From Helichrysum umbraculigerum (Eukaryota; Streptophyta; Magnoliopsida; Asterales; Asteraceae): a stretch of 64,000 nucleotides of DNA. The stretch is from assembly GCA_949592205.1 (NCBI GenBank), contig CATIUR010000003.1:153826759-153890758 (forward strand), written 5' to 3'. The translations under genes and the position numbers were made by a program. Position 1 is the stretch's first letter. Each line of letters begins with the position of its first letter. The notes under the pieces are model-generated. The model ran no database searches. It had not been told where the DNA came from and was given only the letters and a program-made list of their open reading frames with translations. Shown piece by piece: positions 22,759 through 35,501 of this stretch.

Positions 22759-23470
22759 AGTAAATCTGAAAATCAACAAAAACTGATACGAATAAGCAAT
22801 TAATCGTAACAAGTTATAATAAACAAGAAACTCTAGCCCGGTTTGAAAATAATACAAAACTCTATCTTGGTTTCTTTGAAACGATAAGAAACTCAATCTC
22901 GGTTTCTTATCTTCGATAGAAAACTTTTAAATCAAAATTGTGGACTGATTGTAATAGCAAATCAATACACAAGTTCTAACCAAAATTGGTTACACACGTA
23001 TCAATATATACATTTCTCAATTAATATGAAGTTGTATATATGTGCTTTTAAAAGCTATTATATAAACCAATTAATTATGAGAATTGTATAGACAATAGTA
23101 GACTTCCAATATAATTTTACAAAAGCAATAATTAAAACAAGCTAACAGTAGCTATTCATATAAGAAGATGACAACAGGAAAGAGATTTTTTAGATATCAT
23201 TGTTAAGGTATATCAGCACAATCAATCAGATCTGATGGTCTGATAAAGAACCCAAAGAACGATATGGTAAAAAGCAAGCAAGCAAGTTTACAAAAGATTG
23301 TATCAAAAACAAAGTAAATTTCAATCGTTATTAACACAATATGCTCGAAAGAACACAGGTCCAAAGCAACCCGGTTACGTTTTCAGAGAACAAATATGTG
23401 TTCCAGAAACGAAAGAAACTGAAATAAAGAGAACGTAGTAAGTAACAGTTTCGTCGAATTCGTTTTAAGC
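22759..23470 (-). other. Copia B 5' leader
   Basis: Non-coding, between gag and the 5' LTR. No ORF of note. The usual Copia primer site (TGGTATCAGAGC) is not seen next to the LTR edge at 23471, so the primer-binding site is diverged or unusual. Confidence 0.6.
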
Positions 23471-24395
23471 TGTAGCAAATAATTTATAAACGAAACTGAA
23501 ACAGTAAGTTTGTAACAAAATAAATCAACAAAATCGTATAAGAGCCGGAGCTTGTGTTGAACACAATTCCCTTAAAACGAAATCGCGTCCGTTTCCCAGG
23601 GTACGACGGCCAGAGCAGCGTACTGCCGGAGTTTATTCACTTGCCTGAAAATGCAGTATGGTTTGATAGTTCGTGCGTGAGGGAGAGAAGGAGAAAACGA
23701 GTTGTAGGTTTTCGGTACATCTAAACGATAATGATAACATCCTTTATATAGGGCCGAGCAAATCATAGTCATTTAGAAACCAAATCGTTTCCTTTGAATC
23801 GTAATTAATTTCGTATCTATTTGAAATATAAAACGAAATCAAAAACAAAAAAAAAACTCGTTTGGTGTATAGCTATAATGATTTTCCAAATCATTTCTAA
23901 AACTGAAACTGTAATGGGTCAAACCAGTGGGTCATGGGTCGGATCCAAAAAGACTGGGTTGCAGCAAAAACCGGGTTTTTTCGAGCTGCATTCGTGTCCG
24001 CAGGTCGCACAATGGAGCAGGAGCCCCAACCCTTTTTTGGCCAAGGATTTGCACCCCCCCCCCCCCCCCCTGCGCGTAAGAGTTGGAGTGTGTATTGGTC
24101 ATAAGCTTATTGATCAAGCTTAAACACAAAACCTTATAAACACCTTAAGTTTTGTATCCCATTTCCTATGTGGGACTACCCACAACACCCATCATTTCAA
24201 GTTTCATACACCTTACTTTGAGTCTCGATATCTCATTCATCTCTCATTAACTTTGGACATACAATATACCATTTCTAAGCTCTTATCAAGAGCTATACAA
24301 CCATGTAGTATATTACCTATAATTACTATATTCACATATAAATAATTAGGTCCAAAGTTTGGGAAAAATGCATATTTTAACCCAATTTTCCAACA
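23471..24395 (-). repeat. 5' LTR of Copia B
   Basis: 925 bp; its two ends match 3924-4325 and 7109-7151. Contains a run of 17 C at 24054-24070. Confidence 0.85.
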
Positions 24396-24400
24396 AAAAC

Positions 24401-25062
24401 TACTAAGAACAATATGAAGAACACAAAGAAGATTTTAAACACCAAAGCTCCAATCTTATTAATAAAAAATATTAATAAGACGGATACACTAAATTTGTAT
24501 CAGGGTTGTAAACAACCTTGGAGCTAACTAAACTATTATACGCGTATACATGGGGAACGATCTCAAATTATGAGATCATGGTGTGCCTGAAAATACAACC
24601 AGAAAACACACTTTCTAAATGTCTATGGGTCTCTTTATTTATAGATCCCCACTAGACTTACATTGAAAACACAATTTCTTTAAAGTTAAACCTAGCACAT
24701 GTCTCCATACTTCTAAGGACAAGTAAATCTATTTATAAATAGATTTGTCCTTTACAGTATGGAAACAAATCTATCCAAGTGGTCTGAGACTTTAAAAGCA
24801 TGGTCTATCACAGTAAGCATTCCCTGATTTTAAGGAAATATGTCAATTCCACTAAGCAGTGGAAACCTTGTAATTTGGCTTAGCGGTGGAAACCTTAAAC
24901 CAGCGGTGGAAATGATGAAATGCTCAAAGAGACCTATTTTTCTCAAATAAAGAGGTCTCTATGCTCAAAGAATTCCAATTTGTATTTCCTAATCGGTTTA
25001 TATTTTGTCTCATCAAATCTATAGTGTGACATAAAAATTTATGTCACTTTATTTTTCCAACA
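24401..25062 (-). repeat. 3' LTR of element Y, main part
   Basis: Matches 25760-26417 along its length; its first 40 or so bases lie at 3882-3923, split off by Copia B. The adjoining plus-strand ATCTCCCCCTA (25063-25073) is the polypurine tract read on the other strand. Confidence 0.85.
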
Positions 25063-25732
25063 ATCTCCCCCTATTTGATGATGACAAAATAATTTTTGTA
25101 AACTGATTACGATCTTCCCCTTTTTACAAGTTTCTTCTTTAACATAGAACACGTTTCTTTAAAGTTAACTTGAATAGTTTGATCTTTGAGTTGTATCTTC
25201 ATGATACTTGTACATCTTCGAGTTGTAATCTTTGAAGCTTTAATCTCCCCCTTATACCCACTGTTGAATAGTTATCCCCTATTTTGCATCACCCTTCTTT
25301 AACAAGACGAATACACTCCTTGTATCAGGGTTAGAAAACTTTATGGAAATCTAATAAAATCCCTAATCTTGGAAAAGAAGGTTTGTATGATTTGGTTTGA
25401 ACAGATTTCAAGCTCTTACCCTCAACAATACTTATAATGCTAAAAGAGAAAAATTTTCAAGTGATTTGAACATAAGAATGCTAACCCGTCACAGAATGTC
25501 AACCCACCACTCTGAACGTATAAATGTTGAACATACCAGTTGAACACTTTATCTTCAACTTCACAAATGTTGATTAGGATTGAGCTAACCTTTGGGTCTG
25601 ATTAGGAAGTGATTTGACGCGCTCTGAGAAACTTATTTTCTTCAATCTTCTTTGATTTCTTCGATACGACTTCTCTTGCTTAGAGTGGATCTTTGCAAAT
25701 CTTGAATAGATTCGATGCGCTCTGATACCAAT
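25063..25732 (-). other. Element Y interior, no genes, with tRNA-Met primer site
   Basis: Only 670 bp. The primer site (plus-strand GCTCTGATACCAAT, 25719-25732) is the common complement of initiator tRNA-Met. No gag or pol motif is seen, so Y is non-autonomous. Confidence 0.75.
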
Positions 25733-26417
25733 TGTGTGGTCCCGTTTAAGCTCCAAGCAAAAGAATTACAATAAAATAAGAACAAATAAGATTTTTAAAT
25801 AACAAAGCTCCAATCTTATTAATCAAAAATATTAATAAGACAGATACACTAAATTTGTATCAGGTTTGTAAACAACCTTGGAGCTAACTAAACTATTATA
25901 TGCGTATATATGGGGAACGATCTCAAATTATGAGATCGTGGTGTGCCTGAAAATACAACCAGAAAACACACTTTCTAAATATCTATGGGTCTCTTTATTT
26001 ATAGAGCCCCACTAGACTTACATTGGAAACACAATTTCTTTAAAGTCAAACCTAGCACATGTCTCCATACTTCTAAGGACAAGGAAATCTATTTATAAAT
26101 ATAGATTTGTCCTTTACAAGATTTTTTCTTATAAATGTATAGAAACAAATCTATCCAAGTGGTATGAGACTTTAAAAGCATGGTCTACCACAGTAAGCAT
26201 TCCCTAATTTTAAGGAAATATGTCAATCCACTAAGCAGTGGAAACCTTGCAATTTGGCTTAGCAGTGGAAACCTTGAACTAGTGGTGGAAATGATGAAAT
26301 GCTCAAAGAGACATGTTTTTCTCAAATAAAGAGGTCTCTATGCTCAAAAAATTCTAATTTTATCTCATCAAATCTATAGTGTGACATAAAAAATTTTGTC
26401 ACTTTATTTTCCCAACA
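25733..26417 (-). repeat. 5' LTR of element Y
   Basis: 685 bp, from TGTGTGGTCCCG to CCCAACA. Confidence 0.88.
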
Positions 26418-27345
26418 GTTTGACCCAATTATATAGATCTGGTTCAATTTTTGGGTTATGTATTGTAATACCTGCATAATTAGGATAATTAATTATGCCT
26501 AATTGTTTGTAACTAGTGGTAATTAGTATGTAATAGGACTAATTACAGACTCTATTTGTATATATATATATAAGGTGATTTATATATATATGTGTGTACT
26601 TACGCGATTTGGATGAATCGTACGAATTAACAGGACGGAGTCCGACACAGTTTATTTGGACGTTGGTGACAGAAATTTATTTAAATAATGAGAACGTATT
26701 TTGTTATATAAAATACACAACCGAACGAGCATTATTTATATATTATCGCGACGACATTTTAACTAACGCAACAAAACGTAATAAACGATTAGGACACGGA
26801 GTCAACACTGGTTAAATATTCCAGTTACGTTTTAAAAATATAAACGTTTGGTTAAATATGAAAAACTAGTGAATAAACGATTAGGACACGGAGTCAACAC
26901 TGTGTTTTGGGGAGTATTTTCCCCCTCCTTCCTTTTGGATCAGCCACCAACCCAAACCCCCACCCCAATTTCCCTTTCCATTTTCATTCTAACTAAACAC
27001 ACACAAACCACAAACTCTCTCAACCTCAATTCACACCAAATTTTTGACATCAAATCTCGACCACGAAAATTACATATTCGGAATCACCATCACGAGTGGA
27101 GCAAGAATATCAAGACCGTCTTCATCAATTCATCCTCCATTTAGCTCGATTTGCAAAAGTAAGAAATTCCTAAAATCTTAGATCTATTCAATTTGGTGTA
27201 ATGTTTTGATGTTTTGATGTGTACACAACTTAGATATAACCTAATACATGAAGAATACACGATTTTATAGCCCAAAAATGGATTAGATTTGCGTTTTTGG
27301 TCGAAAATTCTTGAAACCCGAAAGTTTCTGGGCTGGTGTTCATAC

Positions 27346-27640
27346 ATGCGACACAAGCCTTGTGTCGCATGCTGTGTCGCATAAACCCGTTTGTGTCGCA
27401 CCTTGTGTCGTACCAATCCTTTAGTGTCGTAACCTTTGCGACACAATATTGTGTCGCACTCTATGTCGCATACTATGTCGTATTTAATACGACACAACCG
27501 TTCTGTCGCTATTGAATTAGCATCGCAAGCTTTTTGCGACACAACCACTGTGTCGCAGAGCTCTTGTGTCGCATCCTTCATGCGACACAACCCTTGTGTC
27601 GCATACAAATCCTTGTGTTGCAGCTTATGTCGTAGAAAAC
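27346..27640. repeat. TGCGACACAA / TTGTGTCGCA repeat island in LTR D
   Basis: At least 16 variants of a 9-10 bp motif in both orientations, many as head-to-head pairs that would form hairpins, for example TGCGACACAACCCTTGTGTC. It lies about 880-1170 bp from the LTR start. Confidence 0.85.
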
Positions 27641-27664
27641 AGAAAACTTGGAAATTTTAAAGGA

Positions 27665-27770
27665 TTTTCACTATAGAAAAGTCAAAGTTACTGTAGCAAA
27701 AAGTCAAATTTTACCGTAGCAATTCACTGTAGCACATTTACTGTAGCAAAGTCAACATTTTAGAATTTTT
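27665..27770 (+). repeat. TACTGTAGCA short repeats in LTR D
   Basis: About five copies of TACTGTAGCA or close variants interleaved with AAAGTCAA. Confidence 0.7.
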
Positions 27771-28863
27771 GCTACAAACCGTCACCAACGGGCCAAACAT
27801 GTTTTTCAACAAACGAACAATTACAAACATACGGACAAACATTGGCTATACTAGTTGTGTACAACTAAACGAAATGTCTCGTGAGACGCATACTTACATA
27901 ACTTCATATGATTAAGCATTTGAAGGTTACGGGTTCAGAGAACCTACTTGCTTTACTTACTACTTGCTAATTGCAACTGATTACTACAAGACTCAGGTGA
28001 GTCTTACGGCCCCACTTTTACTGTTTTATCTTATTGGGGGAGAAACATGCTACTAATTTTCCTTGAACACAAGTACTAAACTGTTTACTATACCAAACGG
28101 AATTGCATGAGTTTACTTACAAACAGAAGTCTCTCCATCATATATCGTTAGTTATGGACTTAAGCGCGAACACTAGTTAATGGATCCATTAGGGAAATGA
28201 CCCTCCCCGCCCGGGGCAGTAGCGCTGCCACGTACCGATTTACACGTAGAAACGGGTGACTACTTATTCGTTACTGATGCTTGCTCAATTACGAGCATGT
28301 CACGGGAGCAAACTTATTACTTACGGGTTAAGCTTCGATTATGAGCCTCATGGCAACGGTATAAACTTACTTACTTACATTTGCGGGATTGCAAATACTG
28401 GTTTACGATTTCTGGATTGAAATTGCTGATTTTACGCCTGCGGGCATTACTGATGAAATCTCGTGTTCAAAGCTGATATTACTTACAAACCTGTGAGATT
28501 CACCAACCTTTTGGTTGACACTTTTTAGCATGTTTTCTCAGGTACTCGGATGGAGTAGGATTACTCCAGGATTTTTAGCTAGAGTCGCATGATTTCAACA
28601 CAACTGCATTAACGGAGATTCTTACCATTATCTTTTGTATATTTTGATTATGTAATAGAATCTCCCGCTACACGCGCGGACTCTAGGGAAACTACATTTT
28701 TGTATACGAAAACACTAAGTTTTCAAACAATATATCTATGGAATGTAACTAATTTACAAACGTTGCATATAGATGTCGTTTACTTTATCTTTGTGCTGTG
28801 ATATTTGATTAGTAACACCCCAAACTATGCTTCCGCAAAACAGTGAATTTCGGGGGTGTTACA

Positions 28864-31256
28864 TGTATAATCTCTATTCTCTAATAAGTCACATGGGTTA
28901 AGCTTTAGGATTTAACTTTAAAAGGAACATGTCAAATGGGTTAGAACGAGTCTTATTCGTTGAACGGGTCAAATAGGTTGCAAGTCACAGTCTCACAGAA
29001 TATGTACTCAAATGCATAAAACCGATATGTCACTTTATTATGAAAGTTTATATTATTATTGTAATAACATAGTTATGTGATCATATTCAACATATTACTT
29101 ATATATATCACTCGGAAAAAAGTGTTATGCATGACTTGTTTTGATTCATACTTAAAAATTGTCATATTCGACCCACCCACATTGACATCCCTAGAATCCT
29201 GGATGGTAGCGAAGACTTACAGAGCATTGTCGCCTCCATTGAGGCTACCATCAGCAACAAAAGCAGCTACTGCAAGTGCCAATGAGGTCAAATAAGCACT
29301 TGCTGTTCATGCAACTAAAATATCGAACAAAGCCTTTTTGCTAGGAAGAAGAGACTCATAGTTGTTCATAACTCCCAAGCACCCCGTCCAAATTAGAGGG
29401 CACAAGAAATGACGGACTGAGTTTTACACCGTAACGCACTGTTGTTACCCTAGTAGCTATCTGCAGGATACATTGAGTTAGCATTGATCAGTAGTAGAAT
29501 CATACATAGAGTTTGACCATCAAAGTCAATTCTACCATTTTGTGATGCCAAAATCGATGTGGAAATGGTTACAAAAGATAAAAGTAACAGTTTCCAATTC
29601 GTACGATATATACAAACAGTAATATAGGCATCTAATGTTTCTCAGAAATGTTAAAAATTAACATTGGTTTTGGAAAGCAAAGTTACTGTCTTGACAGCAA
29701 AGTCGAATCATCTTCTTTTATGTAACATGAGCATAATGGATCCAAATGACTTGCACTTCTTGTTGAAAAAAGTTCGAGACAACAAGATGGACAGGGTGGG
29801 TAACAGTTCAAAATGTGCTTGTGTTGAAAGTCAGTTTTATGGGTCAGATGACCTGCGAATATTTTTGTCGTCTTTATTCTTCTTTAAATAAATAACGTGT
29901 CGCTTAAAATTTTTCATAAACAAAACAATAACATTATAATAATTATGCAAGTATTTCTAATGAAACACAACCAAATCAGCCCACTCAAAATGACTTGAAA
30001 TTGCCACTTCTAAGTTCTAACAATCAATCAGATCTCCAAAAATCAGACAGAAAAGCGGGATATGGTACCTCTGAAACACCTAATATTGTAAGAAAACCAC
30101 TAAATAGTGGCACAACATTTGCTAGGTAGTCATTAAATGTTTCGTCGGGCTTGAGAAAGAAGCTGCTTGTCAAAGCAATCGTCCCAAAAGTGGTCACAGC
30201 TAAGGCTACTGCAGCAACATAGCCTGATGGTGTGCTCTAAATTTGGATAACTCGAATTGAAGGTCAATCTCAGATTTCGGTTGCACCACACATACCTATA
30301 GACATTTGACAACAAGAATTAATTATGAATATTGACACCTTTTGCAGAGTGTTTATGGTCGTTAAATTTAGTCCAATCGTATACGTTTGTGCTATACATT
30401 ATTGATAACTACCACATTTCATGAAACACTGGATAAATAACAACTTTTAAGACTATATGATTAGCATTCTACATTACCTGTTTTGTAACATCATTAGTTT
30501 TTTCCTCCATGAACCACAAAACAACCTCCCTTCCTGCTGCTTCAGATAATTTCTGCTCTAATACTGGGATTACTTCTTCAATAGGCCTCCTCAAGTTTCC
30601 AATAAAAATCCCTCCATCACCAAATCTCCCCGTTACGAAAAACATAGTAAACCCAAAGCAACTTCTTAACTGCCATTCAAGATTAACAAAATATTTATTA
30701 CCATGCATATTGGACTCCACGTTTTACTTATGAAGTCAGACATGGTACTACTATAATCAAAACTTACATGTGTTCCTTAACTTTTTTAGCTATGACCAAA
30801 ATCTTATTCTAATGCAATAAGAAACTTTGACCAAATACAAACCATTTTAGTGTAACCAGTTGTCAGTAAACTAGTCTATATTGTAGCTAGAGATAACAAA
30901 CTTACTACCTTACATCAAAGATTTTCCAAACTTTTTTTTTTTAAATGACATGATTTTCAAGATTTATAAAATTGAACCAAAACCTATACAAAAGTTTTCA
31001 CCTTGTTGAGATCAAGAGCTTTAAAACTCTCCACTGCTTTCTCCAACCTCTGTTTCTCTCTAAACAAACTATCACGAATCACTTGATTAAACAACCCATT
31101 AATTAAATTACCACTATTTCTTTCCCTATCAAGTTCCTTTAGCTTCCTATCAGTTCTTTTCTTTTCGAGTTTAATCGCAGCTTCAATCGAAGGATTCCCC
31201 ATAAATTTCTTGAATTCCTCATCAATCTTCCCATCCAATTCTTGCTGTTCCTCATT
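28864..31256 (-). pseudogene. EGY3 pseudogene 1: exons 1 (part) to 4
   Basis: Matches 36240-38650 of the intact EGY3. Exon 1 fragment 31002-31256 (transit peptide and first residues lost), exon 2 30478-30669 (6 bp shorter), exon 3 30069-30295 (2-bp insertion, frameshift and stop), exon 4 29221-29460 (1-bp insertion). Splice sites are largely kept. Intron 4 continues past LTR D (26418-26463) and element Y to the exon 5 edge at 3800. Cannot make EGY3. Confidence 0.9.
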
Positions 31257-31289
31257 TCTTCCAATCCACTCGAAATAAAAAAAAAGAGT

Positions 31290-32200
31290 TTGCATGTCGC
31301 GTCAGATGAGTGGACTTTTTTTTATCCACACTAAAATTTTGACCTTTATTGTCCGATACCCAACCCGACAGACCCACCCACTTTGACATCCCATGAATAC
31401 TAGGTGGCAGCAAAGGCTTACAAAGCACGATCACCTTCATTGAAGCTACCACCAGGAGGGAAAAAAAGGCAGATATTGCAAGTGTCAGTGAGGTCAAATA
31501 AGCACAGTACTGAAATATAGAATAAAGCCTTTTTGTTAGGAAGAAGAAACTCATAGTTATTCATACCTCCCAAGCACCCCTTCTAATTAGAGGGCACAAG
31601 AAACGGACTGAGTTTTACACCCTAAGGTGCTGCTGTTATCTTATTTGCTATCGGCAGAACATGTTGAGTTTACATTCATCAGTAGTAGACATCATATATA
31701 TTGTTTGACCATTGAGGTCATTCAACCACTTTTTGATGTCAAAATCAATGTGCTAATGGTTACAAAAGGTAATATCAATAGATTCCAATTTGTAAGATAT
31801 GTGTCATCAAACGTTTCTTTGAAATGTTAAGAATTAATTTTTTTATTTGGAAAGCGAACTCGCTGTCTTTGAACTTACTGTCTCAGAAATGATATGAATA
31901 AATCAATGCTACTGTATTAAACTAAATTTGCACTTCTAGTTCATAAAATGAAGAGGTGAGAAGATGGGTGGGTTGGATGAGGCTCAAAATGTGCTTGGGC
32001 TGAAACTCTTTGGTTATATGGGTCAGATACCTGCAAATAGTTTTGCCCATTATCTATTATTTTAAATATAAATAAAGTGTTAATTGAAATTATAAAAGCA
32101 AAACAATGACATTTTATTGCCAAGATATAAAGTCTAATGAGCATTTGGGGAACACATTTACAACCTTCTAAACTGTGACAATCAATACAACTTTCTATCA
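31290..32200 (-). pseudogene. EGY3 pseudogene 2: extra exon 4 with parts of introns 3 and 4
   Basis: 31417-31652 is a third, more diverged exon 4 (recognisable NNYEFLLPNKKAL-like reading with frameshifts). The flanks match introns of the other copies; for example 31960-32060 resembles 29790-29890. It lies directly upstream of pseudogene 1's exon 1 fragment and replaces its lost 5' end. Confidence 0.75.
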
Positions 32201-32361
32201 AATGAATTTACAGATCCAATTTCACAAGAATAGAGTACTTGAAGTTCTATGCAACAACATTTTCTCAAATGATTTTACAAGTGCACTTTTACAAGAATAC
32301 AGTACTTGAAATTCTATGAAACAAGTTTTAGTTAAATGTGTGACACAATATGGATTCTTCA

Positions 32362-34574
32362 TTAATGGGACAGCACAACATCTTCTTCTTGAACATGCTG
32401 CTGAGATGCTTCACCAGAATTCCCTTCTCCAACATCCTTGTCATGCTGATCTGTTTCATCTTGAGATCCTTTATGTTCAGGTACTTCAACATCCTCTTGC
32501 TGCTTTTGTTCTTCTGTTTGACCAGAACCGGAACCACCTTCTCCGGCTTGCAGCTTCTGCTCCCCTACTATTAGTTTGGATGCCAGGTCAGTTATGTCAT
32601 GTGTACGAGATTTCATACCCTCCATCTTCTCACCAAAACTAAGTTCGCTAAACAACATATGCATTTCCATTTCTCCTTCGGCATGTTCACCTGGCTGCAA
32701 CAAAAATATAATACTTAAATATCGACCAACCAACCAACTGACTTTTAACATAAACTTAAGCTAACATTACCTCATAGAGTGTTGAGTGAAGTAACTGGGC
32801 AGCCTTGACAACTTGTGGCTTCGGACCATATATGTGGACTGTTCTCTCCTGTTTATGAAACTGATCGAACGGACATTATTCACCATTATAATCCTTTTAA
32901 TTAATATATAAATACATCGACTGACTTATTAGTCAATTCATAATGTTAGATCAAAATACAAACCTGCAGCCATGCACCAGAAACTAGTTCCATTCCAAAG
33001 AGAATAGTGTTATTCCCAATGAGAAGCCTTACCTATTCAATACATACACACACACACACACACACCACAATACATGCTTCAGAACAACAACTATAATGAG
33101 TTATACAGGTTATCGCTCTACTTGAGTATAGATGTATGACCTTGTCCTCGGGGATTTTTATTTCATGCCCGTAAATATTTGGTGGCATCAGAATCACTGG
33201 AAACATCGGGAAAGTATATGTCTGCATACAATAATCCAAAGCAAGATTTAATTACCTGACCTCATAAAAAAACACAACTAAGAAATAGGAGATGGTTAAC
33301 CTTTAGGATTTGATCTAGGATGAGTTTTTCAGCTATTTTGACTTCTTCAACAGTACCCACCAAATCAATAAACGCATGAAAATGGCGCTCACTTTCAGCA
33401 TCACCTAACACACCAATTGTGGCTTTTGAGACTTTTTGAATTATATGTAGAACTTTGAAATCTTCTCCAGTAGCTTTGAGAAGCTGCAAGTGAACACAAA
33501 GTATCAGCAAGAAAAAGTTAAAAAGGGTCCATATATTGAAATGTACGATTGTGGTATGTCACATACTTCCACATTACGAATCCGGTATACTTTCCTATCT
33601 AGTTGTGCTCCTGCCACAATTGCCTCGTGTAGATGTTGAACTCTTTTAGTATCGTCTTCTACTAACAACAGAATATGATGTGATTATATGCTCATTTTGC
33701 AAAAAAAAAAAAAAGAAAAAAAAAAGAAACACATGGATCAAGAAACATTTGCACATCAGGCATGTGTACCAACTAATGAATTTAGACATAAACAACCCAG
33801 TCAAGTCCTCAAAACACAGACTCAAACAAGGTTTGTAGAGTTTGTTTCTGAATTTAAAAGTTACAATTCCAAACCAAAATATAATTCATAAGAGAATATC
33901 TAAGAAATCTAAGAACAGCCGACTAAGATATATATCTTTGACATTTATGTATGCTTAATTAAACAGCAGCAATCATAATTCCTTGCTGAAACCTAATACT
34001 GATGAATTATATTCTTTGATAAATTTCATCAAACACTCAGAATACACACATATCGACATATCGTTACATATATAATGTTCGCTGAGTTTGTTCTTGATTG
34101 AAAATTATTACAGTCCCAAACTTTTTGTAACCTAACAGACCAATAGAATCAACAACACCTTTATACATAACATAAAATCAAAGATTGATTTCAAGAAACA
34201 TATAATATAGCAAAATCGTCTATATTTATATGTAATTCAATTTTTCAAGAAACAGATAGGACAGCAGAAATCAGAATCCACTTAAACCCAATGAGAGAAA
34301 TTGATTTAATGAAACAGATCATAACACATCAGAAATTGTTTGACATTAGAATTTTAACTTTGACACAACAGAAATGAGAACGTTTGATCAATATTCACCA
34401 CTAAAACATAGCAGAGTACTTACGGAGAATTTTGATATAGTAGAGTTTACCGCCAGACGGATCAGTATTAACTCTCAGTAAATCATTAGGCAACTGCAGA
34501 TTCGGTTCTTCAATTTTTACCTTCGCGTATTTGTCAAATTCTTGATTTTGCTCTGTTTTCGTTTCTTGATCCAT
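32362..34574 (-). CDS. KH-domain-like RNA-binding protein, 7 exons
   Basis: Minus-strand gene, about 328 aa. Exons: 34424-34574, 33567-33658, 33301-33483, 33141-33221, 32964-33032, 32771-32848, 32362-32694; all have GT..AG introns and the phases join. The N-terminus is Lys/Gln/Glu-rich (QETKTEQNQEF). Two KH-like folds: one ending in FHAFIDLVGTVEEVKIAEKL (about residues 92-142), and one from EIKIPEDKVRLLIGNNTILF to VVKAAQLLHSTLYE. In the second the GxxG loop reads GNNT instead of the usual GKGG, so RNA binding may be altered. The C-terminal 110 residues are acidic and Gln-rich, without a fold I know. The start is the first ATG in frame with exon 1; the frame is open further upstream. Likely an RNA-processing protein of nucleus or cytoplasm; exact ortholog not recognised. 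Confidence 0.75.
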
Positions 34575-35501
34575 TTTCAGTTCTTGATTTTTCTCAATTT
34601 TCTTTTCTTGATTTTGCTCCGTTTTCTTTTCCTTGAAAGAGAGATATATATTTGTTCTAAGATGTGCAGAAGATATTAATTGCGTTAAAATTTGTCAAGT
34701 GATTACACTTATATACGACCACATATATATATACATATTGCATATATCTAGCGTTCGAACTTCAAAGAGAAGAAAGGCGGGAATATCTGTTGTGAACTTA
34801 CTCGAGGTTTACAAATTAAGTCCCCTAAGATATAGCTTATCCATTATTAGTCCTTGTGGTCATGTGGTGTGCTATTGTATAGTCATTAAATATTATTAGC
34901 ACTTTTTGAGTGGTTAATAATTTGCGTGTGTTTGTTATGTGCATAAAATATATAGTAACGTATAATGAGAATTAATATCACTTTAAAAGTTCTCAATTAT
35001 TTGGGGTTTTATTCTCAATTTTTTAAGTAAAAAACCCAAAACCCTTCATCCAATTTATGTTGGTATCATTTTTAATCCTAGTAAGGTTTAAAATTCCCAA
35101 AAATCATTTATACAAGATTTAACTTGGTGGAATCACATTTGACATTATTATGTGAACATATATGTTTGGTAAACTAAAACGTTACCTAAGACTCATATTT
35201 TTCATGCTACACCAAGTACATTTGATCAAAATCCAATTGAAGTCCATAATTTCTTTTTATTTTAAGAATTTAAATCACTAAACTTGCTTAATCAGTCATG
35301 GGCTTTTGCCCCAAAAGAATTGGAGTCCATAACCCCTCATGAACATCTATGCTTCCTATGATATATAAATTAATTTAAAAAAAATGTATAGTACATGTAA
35401 AAAACCCTGCTGTAATACAAAATATATACCACCCAGCAACATGTACAACTTGAGTTTCAATTACAGATCTTGCAACATATGAAGGACAACTTGGATTATA
35501 A
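34575..35501. other. Intergenic: KH gene 5' side and EGY3 3' side
   Basis: AT-rich. Upstream of the KH start the K/Q/E-rich frame repeats (AATCAAGAA units, 34560-34632), suggesting a tandem expansion of the N-terminal coding repeat. No other gene or clear transposon is seen. Confidence 0.6.

Larger units (their letters stand above)
3924..24395 (-). mobile_element. Ty1/Copia element B, minus strand, interrupted by three later insertions
   Basis: LTR ends are TGTAGCAAAT and TTTTCCAACA. The flanks are AAGAC (3919-3923) and AAAAC (24396-24400), a target duplication with one mismatch inside the 3' LTR of element Y. Coding order on the minus strand is gag, protease, integrase, RT, RNase H, as in Copia. 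The coding region is split by an Athila-like element (11247-20202) and a solo Gypsy LTR (8496-10554), and the 3' LTR is split by Gypsy B (4326-7108). Confidence 0.85.
3882..26417 (-). mobile_element. Outer Copia-type element Y, short and non-autonomous, carrying Copia B inside its 3' LTR
   Basis: The left end starts TGTGTGGTCCCG and the right end finishes CCAACA. The target duplication is GTTTA (3877-3881) and GTTTG (26418-26422), one mismatch, in intron 4 of the EGY3 pseudogene; the intact gene reads CTTTGACCC at that site. Without the nested Copia B, Y is about 2.1 kb: LTR, 670-bp interior, LTR. Its orientation follows from the primer-binding site at 25719-25732 and the polypurine tract at 25063-25072, both on the minus strand. 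No gag or pol is seen. Confidence 0.75.
26464..28863 (+). mobile_element. Solo LTR D in EGY3 pseudogene intron 4
   Basis: A 2400-bp LTR starting TGTAATACC and ending GGGGGTGTTACA, flanked by a perfect duplication TGTAT (26459-26463, 28864-28868). EGY3 intron 4 sequence lies on both sides. The 3' end has the GCTTCCG box found in the Tekay-type LTRs, so it is probably a related Gypsy family in plus orientation. Confidence 0.93.

Noticed and set aside
27346..27640. CRISPR-like array
   Set aside because: Irregular spacing, both orientations, no constant repeat/spacer pattern, and a plant LTR context.
27141..27660. ORFs rich in repeated CDT/RHK peptides
   Set aside because: They are products of the TGTGTCGCA repeat island, read in both directions.
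32316..32764. Plus-strand frames opposite the acidic KH gene tail
   Set aside because: Antisense of a biased Gln/Glu-rich coding exon.
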